A DNA stretch of 64,000 nt. Source: Hyaloscypha bicolor E. Lineage: Eukaryota; Ascomycota; Leotiomycetes; Helotiales; Hyaloscyphaceae. Within the stretch, counting starts at the first letter, position 1. Every line of letters starts with the position of its first letter. Under the pieces are notes generated by a model that was not told the DNA's origin, ran no database searches, and worked only from the letters and a program-made list of their open reading frames with translations. Location: positions 252,688 to 316,687 of the forward strand of contig NW_020194659.1 in the NCBI RefSeq assembly GCF_002865645.1, in the 5' to 3' direction. This document shows, piece after piece, positions 37,116 through 49,385 of this stretch. The position numbers and the translations under genes are program-made.

Positions 37116-39823
37116 GATGAAGACCTGGAAACGGTGGAACTGGACTACAGTTTCATGGAAGCACTGAGGAATGATATCACAAAGAGGAAAGGATATACAT
37201 ATGGGCCGAGGAAGCTTTATATTATGTAGCATGTAGTAACCTTCCCAATGTGGAGGTGCAGGAGCGAAGGTGGGGTGAACTACCCTATCAGGATCTAGGA
37301 CCCGGACCAATGAACTAAAAGGCTCCCCTCTCGTGCTCTCGCTTTCTAAAGTCTAATTGAACTCTATTGAAAGTTTGCCGGGTCAAGGGCCATCCCAAGC
37401 TAGAAGCTCCGCATATACAGGGGGGCTTTCGGTCCAGAGAGAGGCACTTGAGGTCTAGGACGAATGAAGAAGAGGGGATCCGCAACATGCCACAATGCAA
37501 AAACTCATACGTAGACGGCAACGTTGCGAACCCGGGATCGAGATAACGATAGAGCGTCGATCGCAGCGGGCACGCCGAGCCGAAGCGGGCCATCGATCAC
37601 ATGCATCACTGCAGTGAGTGATCAAACGCGGATAAGTCCCTCTTGAAATGGTTGCATCATCGAGTCATGAGTATGCTTCAGGTCTGCGGCTTGCGTACCT
37701 TAGATACTGTAGTAGAAATTGCGCTCCAAAGCACAGTTTTGGGCGCTGGGCGCGGAAATGGGTTGTGGACCTGAAGTGTGGATCCTAGTTCAGAAGCTTG
37801 TTTTGCGCCGTCGTAGCCGGATCAGAAAATGTTAATTATCTATTTTGGCCCCGCGATGTCGGATAAACAGTAGGTGTTTTGCGGTCTTCATATGATCTGA
37901 TAGAAAGCTCGTATGAGCTCATATTAGATTTCAAAGATATGATCACTTCAGAAGATAATTTGGATGAGGAAAGAAGATGACGTTCGGACTCACCGAGCGG
38001 CCGCTGATGCTTGCATTGCATTGCGGCTGCAGTAGCTCCCTCTCGCTTCAAAGCTTGTGCTCGAACCCTGGAAGCTTCGCCTGCGTAGCCTATGATTGAA
38101 AGGTCGATATGCATGAAGTCACTCGTCTTGAGATTCAGAATCCGTTGGTATGGTCAAGCTAGATGCTCTAGAAGCCCACGTGTGTCCTTGGTTGGAACTC
38201 AAGTTTGTGGGTTTAAGGAAGGGTCATCCTCACAGATCGATTTTGAGTACATTAGATGGCAATGTGAATTGTCAGTTGCATGGGAGGGGAAGTCCTGCCC
38301 TATCATTTCAAGTTGGACCCTCCCTCCGCAATGTTTGATTCCGCCGGTGTGGCAGAGCTAAATCTTCCAGATTACCACGTGTGTTTCCTGGTTGGAGCTG
38401 GCTGGACCTGCTTGATAGGGGAGGCTTAAGCCTGCGCGTCGGCCTCGTCCCGAATGTAGGGTATACGACCAGACTTCTGGACCCATCATCCCACAAAGCG
38501 TGAAGGAAGTAATTTAGTTCACGGCAATAAATCTACTCGCAATTACTGTCAAAGATTTCCGTATGTAGCACGGGTATTATATTAGTGCCATACTCGTCCA
38601 CAAGCCCTACTCTGAACCCAATTGAGAAGTGTTAGAGCCGGATTAAACAGGCGTTGTGGGTTCACCAGCCAAACGCCCACACCACTTAACAACTCAAACT
38701 TAGATTTGACCACAACACAGCTTGGGGAAATAAACTCTATATTCGGACTCCCCAGAGTATTCTCTATAATCTATAAAGTTCTGGGGACTTTCCAAATACT
38801 TCTGAGAAAAATGTCAATTTTTTGGGGTTCTGAAAGGGGTAAAAGTGTGTGGCTGGCGGTTGAGTCGTGTGGGCGTTTGGTTGGTGAACCCTTCTGTGGC
38901 TGAGAGGACGCGGCACTCTTTGAAGAGTGGGCACCAATTCTCTATGATTGGATTAATAAGCTAGTTTTAAAGCAGGATCATTGGATTTATTCTCATGAAT
39001 TGCCATGGGTGGTCTACTCCCAATTAAAATACGATTTTGCGATGCAATTAATAAGTGAAGTGTGTATACCCTGTGCGCATAGACTACTGTCGATCGGCTC
39101 GGTCTGGCCCTAATCGACACCCCAATCGACACCTGTGAGGGTGTAGATAATTGGGAGAGAGGATGATGATCAATTGATGGTGTGTGAGGAATGGAAAGTA
39201 CAGCTAGTGCACCTCGCTAAGGAAGGCACATCCACGGGCGTCGTTTTACTTTTACCCCGTTTCAGGGTTGTAGGCTTCTGGATCCTTTTCTGCCGCTCCA
39301 CTACTAGCGAGGCTGGCAGTCAGTGACAGAACCGCCAAGAACTTTGTTTGTTTCGTTTCATCCAAACTTTATCAGCAGACATAACATCATACTGATGCCA
39401 CCTTGCACACCAGGCTTTTTCTACGCATCTGCGATGCACTGCAGATAGCTTATATCTCTGGAATGAACTCCTCGATAACGAGACATCCCAATTCCTGCCA
39501 CGGTAAGTAATTCCCAAAATGAGCATGATGCAGCTATCACCTCTCTGAAACGCGGACTTCCCTCACCACTCCGGCGACACACCTCCTTGAAGGAAAATGA
39601 GTGTGCCAAAGCGCCTACCCTGTGTAAGGGACGATCTCACAATCTTCGCTGTCTTTTCGTTTATTTCCTTCTCGACCCTCTTGTCAGTTCATCCAATCTC
39701 TACGGTGTAGATTTTCCTTCGTTCGTCGGGTCTGTGACCCCCTGATTGAGTCTGAGACTCCTTTTATTTTTATTTTACTGTTTGGTTTGAAGCGTTAAGG
39801 GCTCGAGGGTACACGCAGCAACA
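37116..39823. other. Intergenic, 2.7 kb
   Basis: No gene I can support; open frames up to about 100 codons lack family features. It contains a MITE-like inverted-repeat element (38658-38891) and two related stretches around CACGTGTGT...TGGTTGGA (38177-38203 and 38376-38402). The last about 200 bp are C/T-rich leader for the gene at 39824. Confidence 0.5.
38658..38891. mobile_element. MITE-like element with terminal inverted repeats
   Basis: A 234-bp segment. Its left end GGGTTCACCAGCCAAACGCC (38658) is mirrored at the right end (reverse complement GGGTTCACCAACCAAACGCC from 38891), and the match runs on through CACAC-ACT-AAC for about 33 bp. The interior is AT-rich with an inner CTCCCCAG/CTGGGGA hairpin. 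It codes for nothing. No clear target duplication, so its superfamily is open. Confidence 0.68.
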
Positions 39824-42800
39824 ATGGCGACAACACCTTCTATCACCGAGCTTATGAGCCAGATGCAGCAAAACCTCGACTCGATAAATTACCACCTTGC
39901 ACGAATCGAAGACACGAAAGTGCATGACGACGAGATCGAACGCCTGGAAGTTGAGCGGCAGAAACGCGCAGACGCCTTATCCCTCCAAATCGCACAAGAC
40001 TTCAAAGAATTAGAAAACAAGAAGAGGGAATTGGGAAGGCCGGCGGAGGAGAAGAGGAGGAGAGAAGCAGTGGAGAGGGCCGATAGACGCAAGAGGGAGG
40101 AGAGGGAACTCATGCTACAAAGGAGGAAGGAGGATGCGGAGATTGTGGCCAGAAGGATGAGGGAGGATGCCGTGAGGAAGGCACGAATGGAACATGAGGA
40201 TGAGGAGTTAGAAATTAAGACCCTAGAGGAGGAAGAGCAGATCAAGACGTTGCTCGCAGGTGAGGAGGAGAGGGGGAAAAAAGAGGCTGCAGAGAAGGAG
40301 AACAGCTTATACGAGGATTACGAAGCGAAAATGATACAACTAGAAGACGAGATGGAGAAGAAGGTTGTGGAGAGCACGAAGATCTTGGCTGAGCTGGATG
40401 AGAAGCGGAAGGTATGTCTACCCATGATTTTTCCGCCAGACACTATCGAAGTAACATTTTACAACAGGTTATCAGCGCACAAATCGATGCCACCATGAAG
40501 AGGTCCACACGCCGAACACCCAGCTTCCGAAGAGGATCTAAACGATACTCCATAACAGGTCTAGCAACAGATGTCGCAGTAATGCTGGGAGGGAAGCCCG
40601 GCCTCGAACACAGATCAACACAATTCTCACTCGCACAAATAAATGAACAGAATGGACCCTCACATACCGAAATTCCGCGAGACATCCCAACACCAGCACG
40701 TTCTGATGCCACTCCCAGCTCCAGAATGTCATACGCTGGCAGCATCCGCTCTCTGGAATCGAAATCAGAAGACGCGGACGATATCCGAGCACGAGAGGAA
40801 ATGGACAGGATTAATGCGGAGATCATGGCTGAGATGGAAGCCGAGCGTGCAGGGACACCAGCAAAGCAGACTCAAGCACCGAGATCACTGCATCGAACCT
40901 CCTCGATGTCGACTTCGAATGCAAGCATACGGTCCTCAGTCCCGCCGTCTAGTGCGAGTATACGCAGTTCGAAACTAGAAGATCCAGAAGATGTGAGGGC
41001 TAGAGAGGAAATGGCACTGATCAATGCTGAGATCGTGGCTGCTGCGGCGGCGGGGCAACAGGAGCAGAGGTTGTCGACACAAGTTTATACACCGCCATCT
41101 CGCCCTGTTAACTCACATCAAAGACGTCCGACGTGGTTTGATCAAGCCAAGCTTGCTGTCGTCCATGGTGCTCACGGTGTTTTGAAATTCAGGAAAGAGG
41201 GAGCGGATATGGAGATTGTTGAATCGCCGAAAGAGACTGAACACCCACGGGCACAGGAGTCTGCTCGTGGTGCAGAACCGTTTCTTTATGACGGGCCAAA
41301 ACACGCACGTTTACCCACCTGGGTCGATCAAGCAACCCTGCCAACTGTCTCTGGCTCTCACGGTATCTTGAAATTCAAGAAGGACGGAGCGGACGTGGAG
41401 GTCGTGGAAGTAAGGAGAAGTGTAGGCGAACCAACAAACCCACAAGAGTCCATACGGGAAGGGGCACCTTTCGTCTACGACGGACCCAAACATGCCCGTC
41501 TACCTACCTGGACTGACCAAGCCACTCTCCCAGTCATCTCTGGCTCTCACGGGGTGCTGAAATTTGGCGACAAGGGTGCCAGTATGGCTGGGGTTGAACC
41601 GCGACCAGAATCGCAGAGGTTTTCTCGACATGAGCATTTGCCAACTTGGGCGGACCAATCAAAGCTCGATCTCGTCTCGGGATTATGGGGAATACTATCT
41701 TTCAGTTCGGGAGGAGCAGATATGCTCGTCGTCGAAGCTTCAGAACATACTCTGCACAACCACATATTCACATGGGCCGATCAGTCAACACTCCCTGTCG
41801 TAAAGGGGACCCATTGCATGCTGAACTTCAATGACACCGGCGCAGACATGGAGGTGATCCAACCGACCATTCTCCCCGAAGCAGCTTGGTTCGGAAAACG
41901 AAACTCTCTTACTTCCCAACCCAAAAACAAAAGCAGAGCTGGAGTCGCCAGCCCATATATTACACCCAATATGCCAGGGAATGCCAAAGCCACCGAACAG
42001 GACATCAAGCAAAAACGGATTAGCATTCCGAATGGTCTCCGTAGCGCCACGATGAATCACGGTCGTGATAACACAAGATCAACGCCTGAATATACTGCAG
42101 AGAAAATTCTGGTTGCGGAGGTTGGCGGCGAGAAATATGACCTTAACCGTCCTGCGTTGAAGGAGATTGTGCAAGCTGTTGATGTTCCTATGAACAGAGA
42201 CTCGTACTGGAACGCCGATCAAGGGAAATTGGCAGTTGTGAGGGGAAGTCATGGATACCTCGTGTTTGGCCCAATAGGAGGAGTGATGGTTGTCGTGAGC
42301 AAGGATGCGTACTGGGTCGATCAGCGTACGCTTTCCATCGTCAGAGGTGACCATGGTTTCTTATCCTTTGGAAGTTCTGAGACTGTTATGAAAGTACGGA
42401 GAAGGGACCCGTATTGGGCTGATCAGAGGACACTGGCTTTGGTGAGGGGATCTCACGGAAGACTCGCCTTCTCATCACGCGGAACAGCTTCTCTGGAAGT
42501 CATCAGACCAGATCCATATTGGAGTACAGACCAAGAGACAGTGCCTTTGGTCCGAGGATTCCATGGAAAAATGGATTTTGGCCCAGACGGAGCTTCTCTA
42601 AAAGTGGTTAGACCAGACCCGTATTGGGCTGATCAGAAAACGTTGTCTTTGGTGGAAGGATCACACGGAAGACTCACTTTCTCACCAAGTGGAGTCTCTT
42701 CACTGAAGATCGTTCGGCCCGATCCATACTGGAGTGTAGACCAGAGAACGCTATCTACGGTGACAGGATCTCACGGAGGATTGATCTTTGGCCCATATGG

Positions 42801-44790
42801 CGCTTCTTTGAAAGTCATCAGACCAGACCCATACTGGGTAGGTCAACGAGGCCTCGCCATAGTCAAAGGATCTCACGGTAGATTGGCTTTTACTGCCAAC
42901 GGCACGTCACTTGAAATTGTCAGGCCAGACCCATACTGGGTTGATCAATCGACTTTGTCTTTGACTCAGGGCTCTCATGGAAGATTGGCATTCGGTCTCG
43001 ATGGTGCTGCCTTGAAAGTAGTCCGACCGGATCCTTACTGGGCGGATCAAAGCACGCTTCCCCTCGTCGAAGGCTCCCATGGAAGACTCTTGTTCGGCTT
43101 AAGTGGAGCTTCTCTCAAAGTCATCAGACCAAATCCCTACTGGAGTGCAGACCAAAGGTCACTGGACACCATAGTGGGTTCACATGCAACACTCAAGTTC
43201 ACTGTCGCTGGTGCGAGAATGGGGGTTCCATTGTCGAATCGGACATACTGGAATGCGAATCAAGCTAAATTGGCGGCCGTGAGGGGTGCCCATGGAACCT
43301 TAAAGTTCGATGGTGGAAGAGTAGCCGTCCACGTTGTCGGCCAAAAGCGTCCATATTGGGAGGCTGATCAGGCGGGCTTGAAGATTGTGAGAGGATCTCA
43401 TGGGAGTTTGCGATTTGATGATGGGGCGGTGTCCGTCCGCGTTGTCAGTCAAAAACGTCCATATTGGGAAGCTGATCAGAGGAGTCTGAAAGTGGTTCGA
43501 GGATCTCATGGAATTCTACATTTTACGGCTGAAGGAGCGATGATTGACGTCGTCAAGCCGAGGAGCCTCTATTGGGTAGCCGACCAGAGGAGTCTGAAGA
43601 TCGTTTGGGGATCCCATGCCAGGCTGCATTTCATGGGTGGAGAAGCAAACTTTGATGCTGTCAGACCACCAAGTCTCTATTGGAATGCGAATCAGGCATG
43701 CCTCAGGATAATTCAAGGATGCCATGGAAATCTAAGCTTTACAGGCGAGGAATCAAGCATCCATGCCGCTCAACCAAAAACTTCCTACTGGATGGCCAAC
43801 CAAGCAAACCTCCTAGTAATTCAAGGATCCCACGGAATCATAACTTTCAATAACGCCGGGGCTTCTGTCGAAGCCAAAACCCGACCAACACCATATTGGA
43901 CCTCAAATCAGGCGAAGCTGGATGAAATTCGAGGTTCTCATGGAATTCTAAAGCTCACAACTGAGGGCGCAGCCATACAATTACATTCCCATGCTGAGAA
44001 TAAGCCCACACCCCGCGATCCTTTCGCAACACGGGCGGCGTACTGGGCTGATCAAGCCAAGCTGGAAAAGATAGAAGGAACCCACGCCAGGTTATCTTTC
44101 AACAATTCAATCTCCTCCAGCGTTCCCCACACAGCCCCAAAAGACAACTGGAACAGCCCACCGAACCTCGAAACGGGGGACTTCTTTCCCGACTCCGACA
44201 GCGAACTTGAAGAAGACCGACCCATTCTCTCCAAACGCACCTCCTTCGGCCCCGGCACGTTCGCCTCAATCCTCAACAGAGTCAAAGACCGCGTACCCAT
44301 TGTCACAAACCTCGTCGGAAACGGCAGCTACTCCTCCTTCTCCCACAACGAAGAGTCACCAATCACACCAACCGACACTTCTCCATCCACTCTTGATAAC
44401 CAGCAACCAATCGACGAACCCATTATCCACGACTCACCAGAATCATCACACCCCCATCACCAAAGCGCACACTTCGAAGATAATCCTGTCTCGGCGATTT
44501 ATGGGGAGGAAGAGAGGGAGGTTAAGTTGAGCCCGCTGCCAACGCAGGTGGAGTTTCAGTTCGATCCGGTCTATGGACAACCGATTCCGCTAGCTCCAAG
44601 GGCGAAAAGTCCATTACTTAATAGAGCGCCGATAAGCACCAAGCCGTTTGAGAGTGTGAGGGGCTTAGCAAGTAACAATCCTTTTCGGAGTGCGATTCCG
44701 GTGAGGAAGGCGAGTGTGACAGCTCGGGGTGACAGGAATGATCGGATGATTGAGAGGAGGAGGGCGTTGTTTGAGGGCGGGGCGAAGTGA
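39824..44790 (+). CDS. Large coiled-coil protein with 23 W-DQ-L-V-GSHG-L-F repeats
   Basis: Two exons, 39824-40411 and 40468-44790 (56-bp intron, phase 0), 1636 aa. Residues about 1-200 are a charged coiled coil rich in Glu, Arg and Lys. Residues about 200-415 are Ser-rich and hold two copies of a DVRAREEM...INAEI unit. Residues about 418-1410 are 23 repeats: five divergent ones opening with TW and separated by linkers, then eighteen packed at 34-36 residues opening with YW. The repeat consensus is YW-x(0-2)-DQ-x2-L-x2-V-x-GSHG-x-L-x-F-x4-G-x5-V, often closed by RPDP. The tail is disordered. There is no signal peptide or membrane segment. I do not recognise the repeat; a beta-rich solenoid or propeller and a scaffold or cytoskeletal role are guesses. 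Confidence 0.9.
42184..43980 (+). repeat. Tandem 102-108 bp coding repeats
   Basis: Seventeen head-to-tail units within the gene at 39824-44790, each coding one YW...GSHG...LxF unit. Copies differ at many synonymous and replacement sites, so the array is old and selected rather than a recent expansion; units 8-14 (RPDPYW type) are the most alike. Confidence 0.85.
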
Positions 44791-45240
44791 AACGTTACAG
44801 CATTCAGAGATGGCGGGAGTGTTGGACGCGATCGTGGATGATAATGATAGGTGTCTGGTATATATTAGAAGCACCCACTAGATCAATTACCCACAATTGG
44901 GCAAAGTTTTGATACGGAGCCTCCTATGTGCTTGAGAACAGCAGAGGTGGATGTTTGTCGTCCCAAGTGTGGAGCAGGGTCAGGTTCAGCCAGCCCCTGA
45001 GACTCGCCTGAAGATCCGAGGGACAATAATATGGGCAGGTCACCAATTCTCCAACGCTTCGACTTGGGCCGAAAAAACGACTAGTCATGCACAAAAGTCA
45101 ACTATTAGGAATTTTTCATGATATGATATATACATTTTCATTACATTACTTTCACCATGCCACTCCCCTGGCCACATTCATGCCAGAGATATCCCACTCA
45201 TCATGCTTGGTATTGAGTTCGTTTGCTCTTGACGAGTCTT
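44791..45240. other. Intergenic between convergent genes
   Basis: 3' ends of two converging genes; nothing else seen. Confidence 0.45.
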
Positions 45241-46882
45241 TTATCCAGCCTGGTACAGAAACGGCCCAGCAGCAACATGTGGGTTGACATTGCTGAGGTT
45301 GAACGCCGTGTACGAGGTATTCGTGTCAGTGAGAGCAATAAACATCGTGCCGTTGATAGCTGGATCTCCCTCCTGTTTCACAATTAGCACACATCCACCA
45401 ATCCGATCCCCATAAATCAATACTCACATAAGTTGAAACGTCAGGCTGAATCGTCTGCCCGTAGTTCATCCCATTCCTCGCAGTAATATTGGTGAGCGGC
45501 GAGTACGTGATATTCAACTGGCTGACCCAGAGGACAAACTCCGGAGGCCCAGCACTGGTTGCTGTGATATAACTGTTATTCGGTCCAACAGCCTTACCTG
45601 GGTTCTCCCAGCTCAAGAAGACTTCTCGTCCAGGGTATGAAAGCGGAACTGATCTGTTCTGGCTGACTGATGCAGAACAATCAAAGCCGGTAACATTATA
45701 CCCAACACAAGTCTCGTTCGCGGGTGGATCACTACTCGGAGCTGCAGGTCCAAATCCCGTCGTCTCATTGAACCCCGTCTGCGTCGCATTTCTCCTCGCG
45801 CTATTCGGTTGATTCAACACATGCAACGCGGGGAAGTTCTGCCAGACCAATCTCTTGCTGTTCGCCGGGCACTCTGAAATATACGGCGCTAGAAGGGTCC
45901 AAGCCCACGACTGAGGAATCCCAGTCTCGAACCAAACGGGCATGGGGAACAGGCCTGCGAATTGTCGGAAGATCATCTGTTGGCGGGCTTCGGTGGCGAT
46001 GGATTGGTCGAGGAGTTGCGCGCACTCGCGGGAGTCGAGGTGCGCTTGGAAACCCCAGACGCCAGACTCGCCAAAGCGGGTTAGCTTTTGGGTGAAGTCG
46101 AAGGCTTCGTGGACGGTGGTGAAGGGGTAATTGTATGTGCCTGGTCATCCAAGTTAGGGCGTGCAAGAGAAGGGGGGGCCGAAAACTGGGCGCTTACATT
46201 GTGGGGTAGCACCGCTTGGTCCACCGAGCAAATTGGAGAGCAGGGTTGCGTGTCCAGACTCTTGATCAGCCATGAACTCGATGAGAAATCTGTCACTTGG
46301 AGTCAAGCCTGCAGCCGTGAACTCCTCCTCAGAGAATGTAGCGAGAATATTATGGAAAAGATCCAACTCGATCCACTCCTGGTACAAGCCTAGGAGGATG
46401 GACTGGTAGTCGAAGTCGGACTGAACACGGTAAACGGGCTCAGTGCCGTTGGTGCCCAGACCACCGGCTGGCTGGTAGGGGATGGGCTGCTGGTTGTTCA
46501 ACGTGCCGTTGGGGTTGTATACCAGTGCGGTAGGATTTGGTGGAAGCATTGGGATCGCTGTACCAGCTGGGGAGTTGCTGATTGCGCCGGTAGTAGTGGG
46601 AGGAGGCCCGGAGTATGGTCCATGAGAAGTAACGCCAGTGACTTGGCTGCTCACAATCGGTGGGACGGCATTCGTTGCGCCGGGAATTTCAGATGCTGGA
46701 ATTCCTGCATGTGAAGCGACTGAAGAGATAGCAGCGCTGTTGACGGAAGGCTGTTGAGGGTAGGAATAAGGAAGAGGATACCCTGTGGAGGAGGCAGTAG
46801 GGCTTGAGGTTGTAGTGGCTGCTTGCGGAACAGCAGAAGCTGCGGCGATGAAACCAACAGCGACACCTGCTTTGAAAAACAT
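45241..46882 (-). CDS. Rds1-like secreted stress protein with ferritin-like domain
   Basis: Exons from the start: 46198-46882, 45428-46140, 45241-45372 (509 aa), introns 57 and 55 bp. It opens with a signal peptide (MFFKAGVAVGFIAAASA), then a Thr/Pro/Ser-rich linker to about residue 130. The ferritin-like helices follow (DFDYQSILLGLYQEWIELDLF...FMADQESGHATLLSNLLGG...YNYPF), then a C-terminal beta-rich part with several N-glycosylation sites. The end, VAAGPFLYQAG, is typical of Rds1 relatives. S. pombe rds1 is induced by nutrient and stress signals; its biochemical role is unclear. The helices keep EW and ESGH positions that could bind metal, though iron binding is unproven in this family. Start chosen at the signal-peptide Met; an upstream Met at 46909 is possible. 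Confidence 0.9.
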
Positions 46883-49385
46883 CTTTTGAACTGTGCTGAC
46901 GCGGGACACAGAGAAAATCAGAGCTCAGGAATACGGGAAGCTCATCTTATACAGCATGGTATTCATTGCCACAACCAGAGACTTGGGAAGCATGACGTTT
47001 ACAGATTGGTGAACTTGCTGTTGTAACTGCGGAGACGTGAGGTAATGCCGATAACCGTCAGGAATGCGAAAGAGCTCTTCATTGGAGCATTTAAGGAACT
47101 GTGGGGATTTGAAAGTCAGAGAAACTCTCCCCCAGTGACATTGTAGTCCTTCTTTGAAAGCGCTAGCTAGTACCGGAGGGGAGAACCCAGGATTTAGGCT
47201 TCAGAGTCGGTAGCCCAGCAATAAAAGTAGAAAAACTGCCGATACTCTTTCTTTGCTTGCATGCCACTTCTTAGCACGCCCCAGAAGGCAATCGACCTTT
47301 CGTGTTGCCGCTGAACTTGTGACACTAGAAATACTCAGACCAAAATCTAGTCTGGACAGCATCTGCAAACTTCTGCCATGCCTCCGGACCGAAGAGATTC
47401 CCCTTAGAGTATGCAAGATTGCAAACACCGAAAGTCATGACTTCAACATAAAATTCCATCCGAAAACGTCATAGTCAAGGTACACACTAGTGCCGCCGTT
47501 GAGCCTCGCCGGACCTTCTGCTAGCCCCTCGTACCCCAGATATTGCGTATCTCACTAATCCTCCTCCCCACCAATTGAAACCCTTGCAAATCGGAATGAT
47601 AATCAACATGCAATGCAGTGCCACTCGACGGTGTTGCACATTCTTCCATACGAGTGGCCCGTGGAGGTCTTGGGGTCGAACCTAGAGATGTGGTCCCGGC
47701 TGGCTCGGGGAGAGTTGAGTGCCTCAAGGTGATGGGATTGTTGCTTTGTCGATCTCATCCAGACCCGTAAGTTTTTGACGCCCGTCTTTGGATGACGTTT
47801 AAAATCAAGCGGCTGTTTCCGAATCAGAACTTTTCAATGTCCACCCGGATGTCCACGTGGATGTCAGCTCGTCCGGGTGTGTGCTCGATCGAGTTGATCC
47901 TCGAACCCCACTCTCCAGGATCAGGGTCAGACCTCACACCAGCAATCTCAAGGAAAGATAATCTCATCTTTCGACTAGGCAGGGGCCGTTACCGTGAACC
48001 TTAGTGCCTTCGATTCAGAATGCCATGTTTTTAAGATGGAAATGGAGTTGACAAATCGAGTGCGAAGTTTCAATTCAATGACGTTCTCGAAATAGGCGCT
48101 GGTCCGAGCCACCCTGGCAACACGCTCCCCCGCCACTCACAAGGAAAACGTGACAGTGCATAGAGTCAAAACCGAGCAAGAAGTAGTTGGTCCTCTTGGT
48201 AGTATCTAAGATTGCTTTTGCGAAGACTCATCTACATTTGGCCAAGTTTTGAGATGCTTTGCGAAAAGGAATAAATCACGTGCAGCAGGCGACACTTCAC
48301 CCCTAGATGTTCAAAAAGTCCATTACGAAGTCCGGATGTTCGGCTCAGAGAAGCCTTTAGAATATCAGTGACCTTTTTGTGGCAATGCATGCAATAGTCA
48401 TGACCGCGCAGTCGAACACAACTCCCATCTCTGGCAGTTTAGTCAAAGTGCTTTCTCTGATTTTCAAGGCAATGTGATATTCTCAAACAATAAATAAAGC
48501 TGCTGCCTAAACATGAAATACTTACGCCTCTTCAAGTTAAGTGGCGGTGTCTTCTTGTGCCAAGATTAGCGAGTTTTGCCAATGTACGGAGATTTCGTTT
48601 ATTTATGCCGGAATAACGAGGCGACAGCCCATAAGACGTACTGTGAGATCCACGATAACCCGAATGGATCTACCACGCCGACATGCGTCGTGGAGTACTA
48701 GTGTGAGGGGATAATGGACCAGATCATATCAGGGAGTCGAAGGGCGGCAGTTGAGCGAATAGGAAGTGTGGCTATTCTTTAGTGTATCTGTAATATAAGA
48801 TGGTTGCTTGTCGAAGCTGTTACTAGACGAACTAAGGCGACTAAATACCCGCTGCTAAAACAACCGTAGAACTTCTCATTCAAGAAAACCTGCTGATAAC
48901 TTGTGTGGAGCTGCACAAGTTGAGAAAATAGCCTATTAATTCTAGACTTGCGATATATGACGTAGAACCTGTGGAGGGGGAGTTTTGCAGTTGATATTGA
49001 AAGATCGAGTTTCTGACTACTAAGACGGATAGATACCAAAAAAGAATAAGCATCAAACTTACATGTATGCAGCAAGCTAATTTCTGGGAATAGAAGACTC
49101 AACTTGGTAGTGAGGGTGTCAATGTCTGGAGATGCCCCCCTTTTTGATGAGGCTGGCTTTAGGCGAGCTTCAGGGGGCTCGCTAAACTTGGTCATGATGT
49201 GCAAGCCCACAGTTAATATTACGAGAAATTGTGCAATTAAGAGGCGAATAGAATTTGTATAAGTAGTGTAACGAAATACATAATTTGCAGCGCCCGCAAG
49301 TTTCAACGCGCCCCTGTTTCATTCATGACAGTTGAAATGCTGCACATGGCAACTGAACTGACGAGCCTCTCTTTGCCTGGCTCTT
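46883..49385. other. Intergenic, 2.5 kb, with one doubtful open frame
   Basis: No gene with family support. A 175-codon minus-strand frame (48779-49306) contains MTKFSEPPEARLKP followed 130 bp later by a good donor (GTAAGT near 49062) and pyrimidine-rich acceptors near 48970, so a short unrecognised spliced gene at about 48770-49195 cannot be excluded. The stretch 46900-48770 shows nothing. Confidence 0.4.

Noticed and set aside
47661..47740. GGTTCGACCCC on the minus strand, resembling a tRNA T-arm
   Set aside because: No matching T-stem, anticodon arm or acceptor stem could be folded around it.
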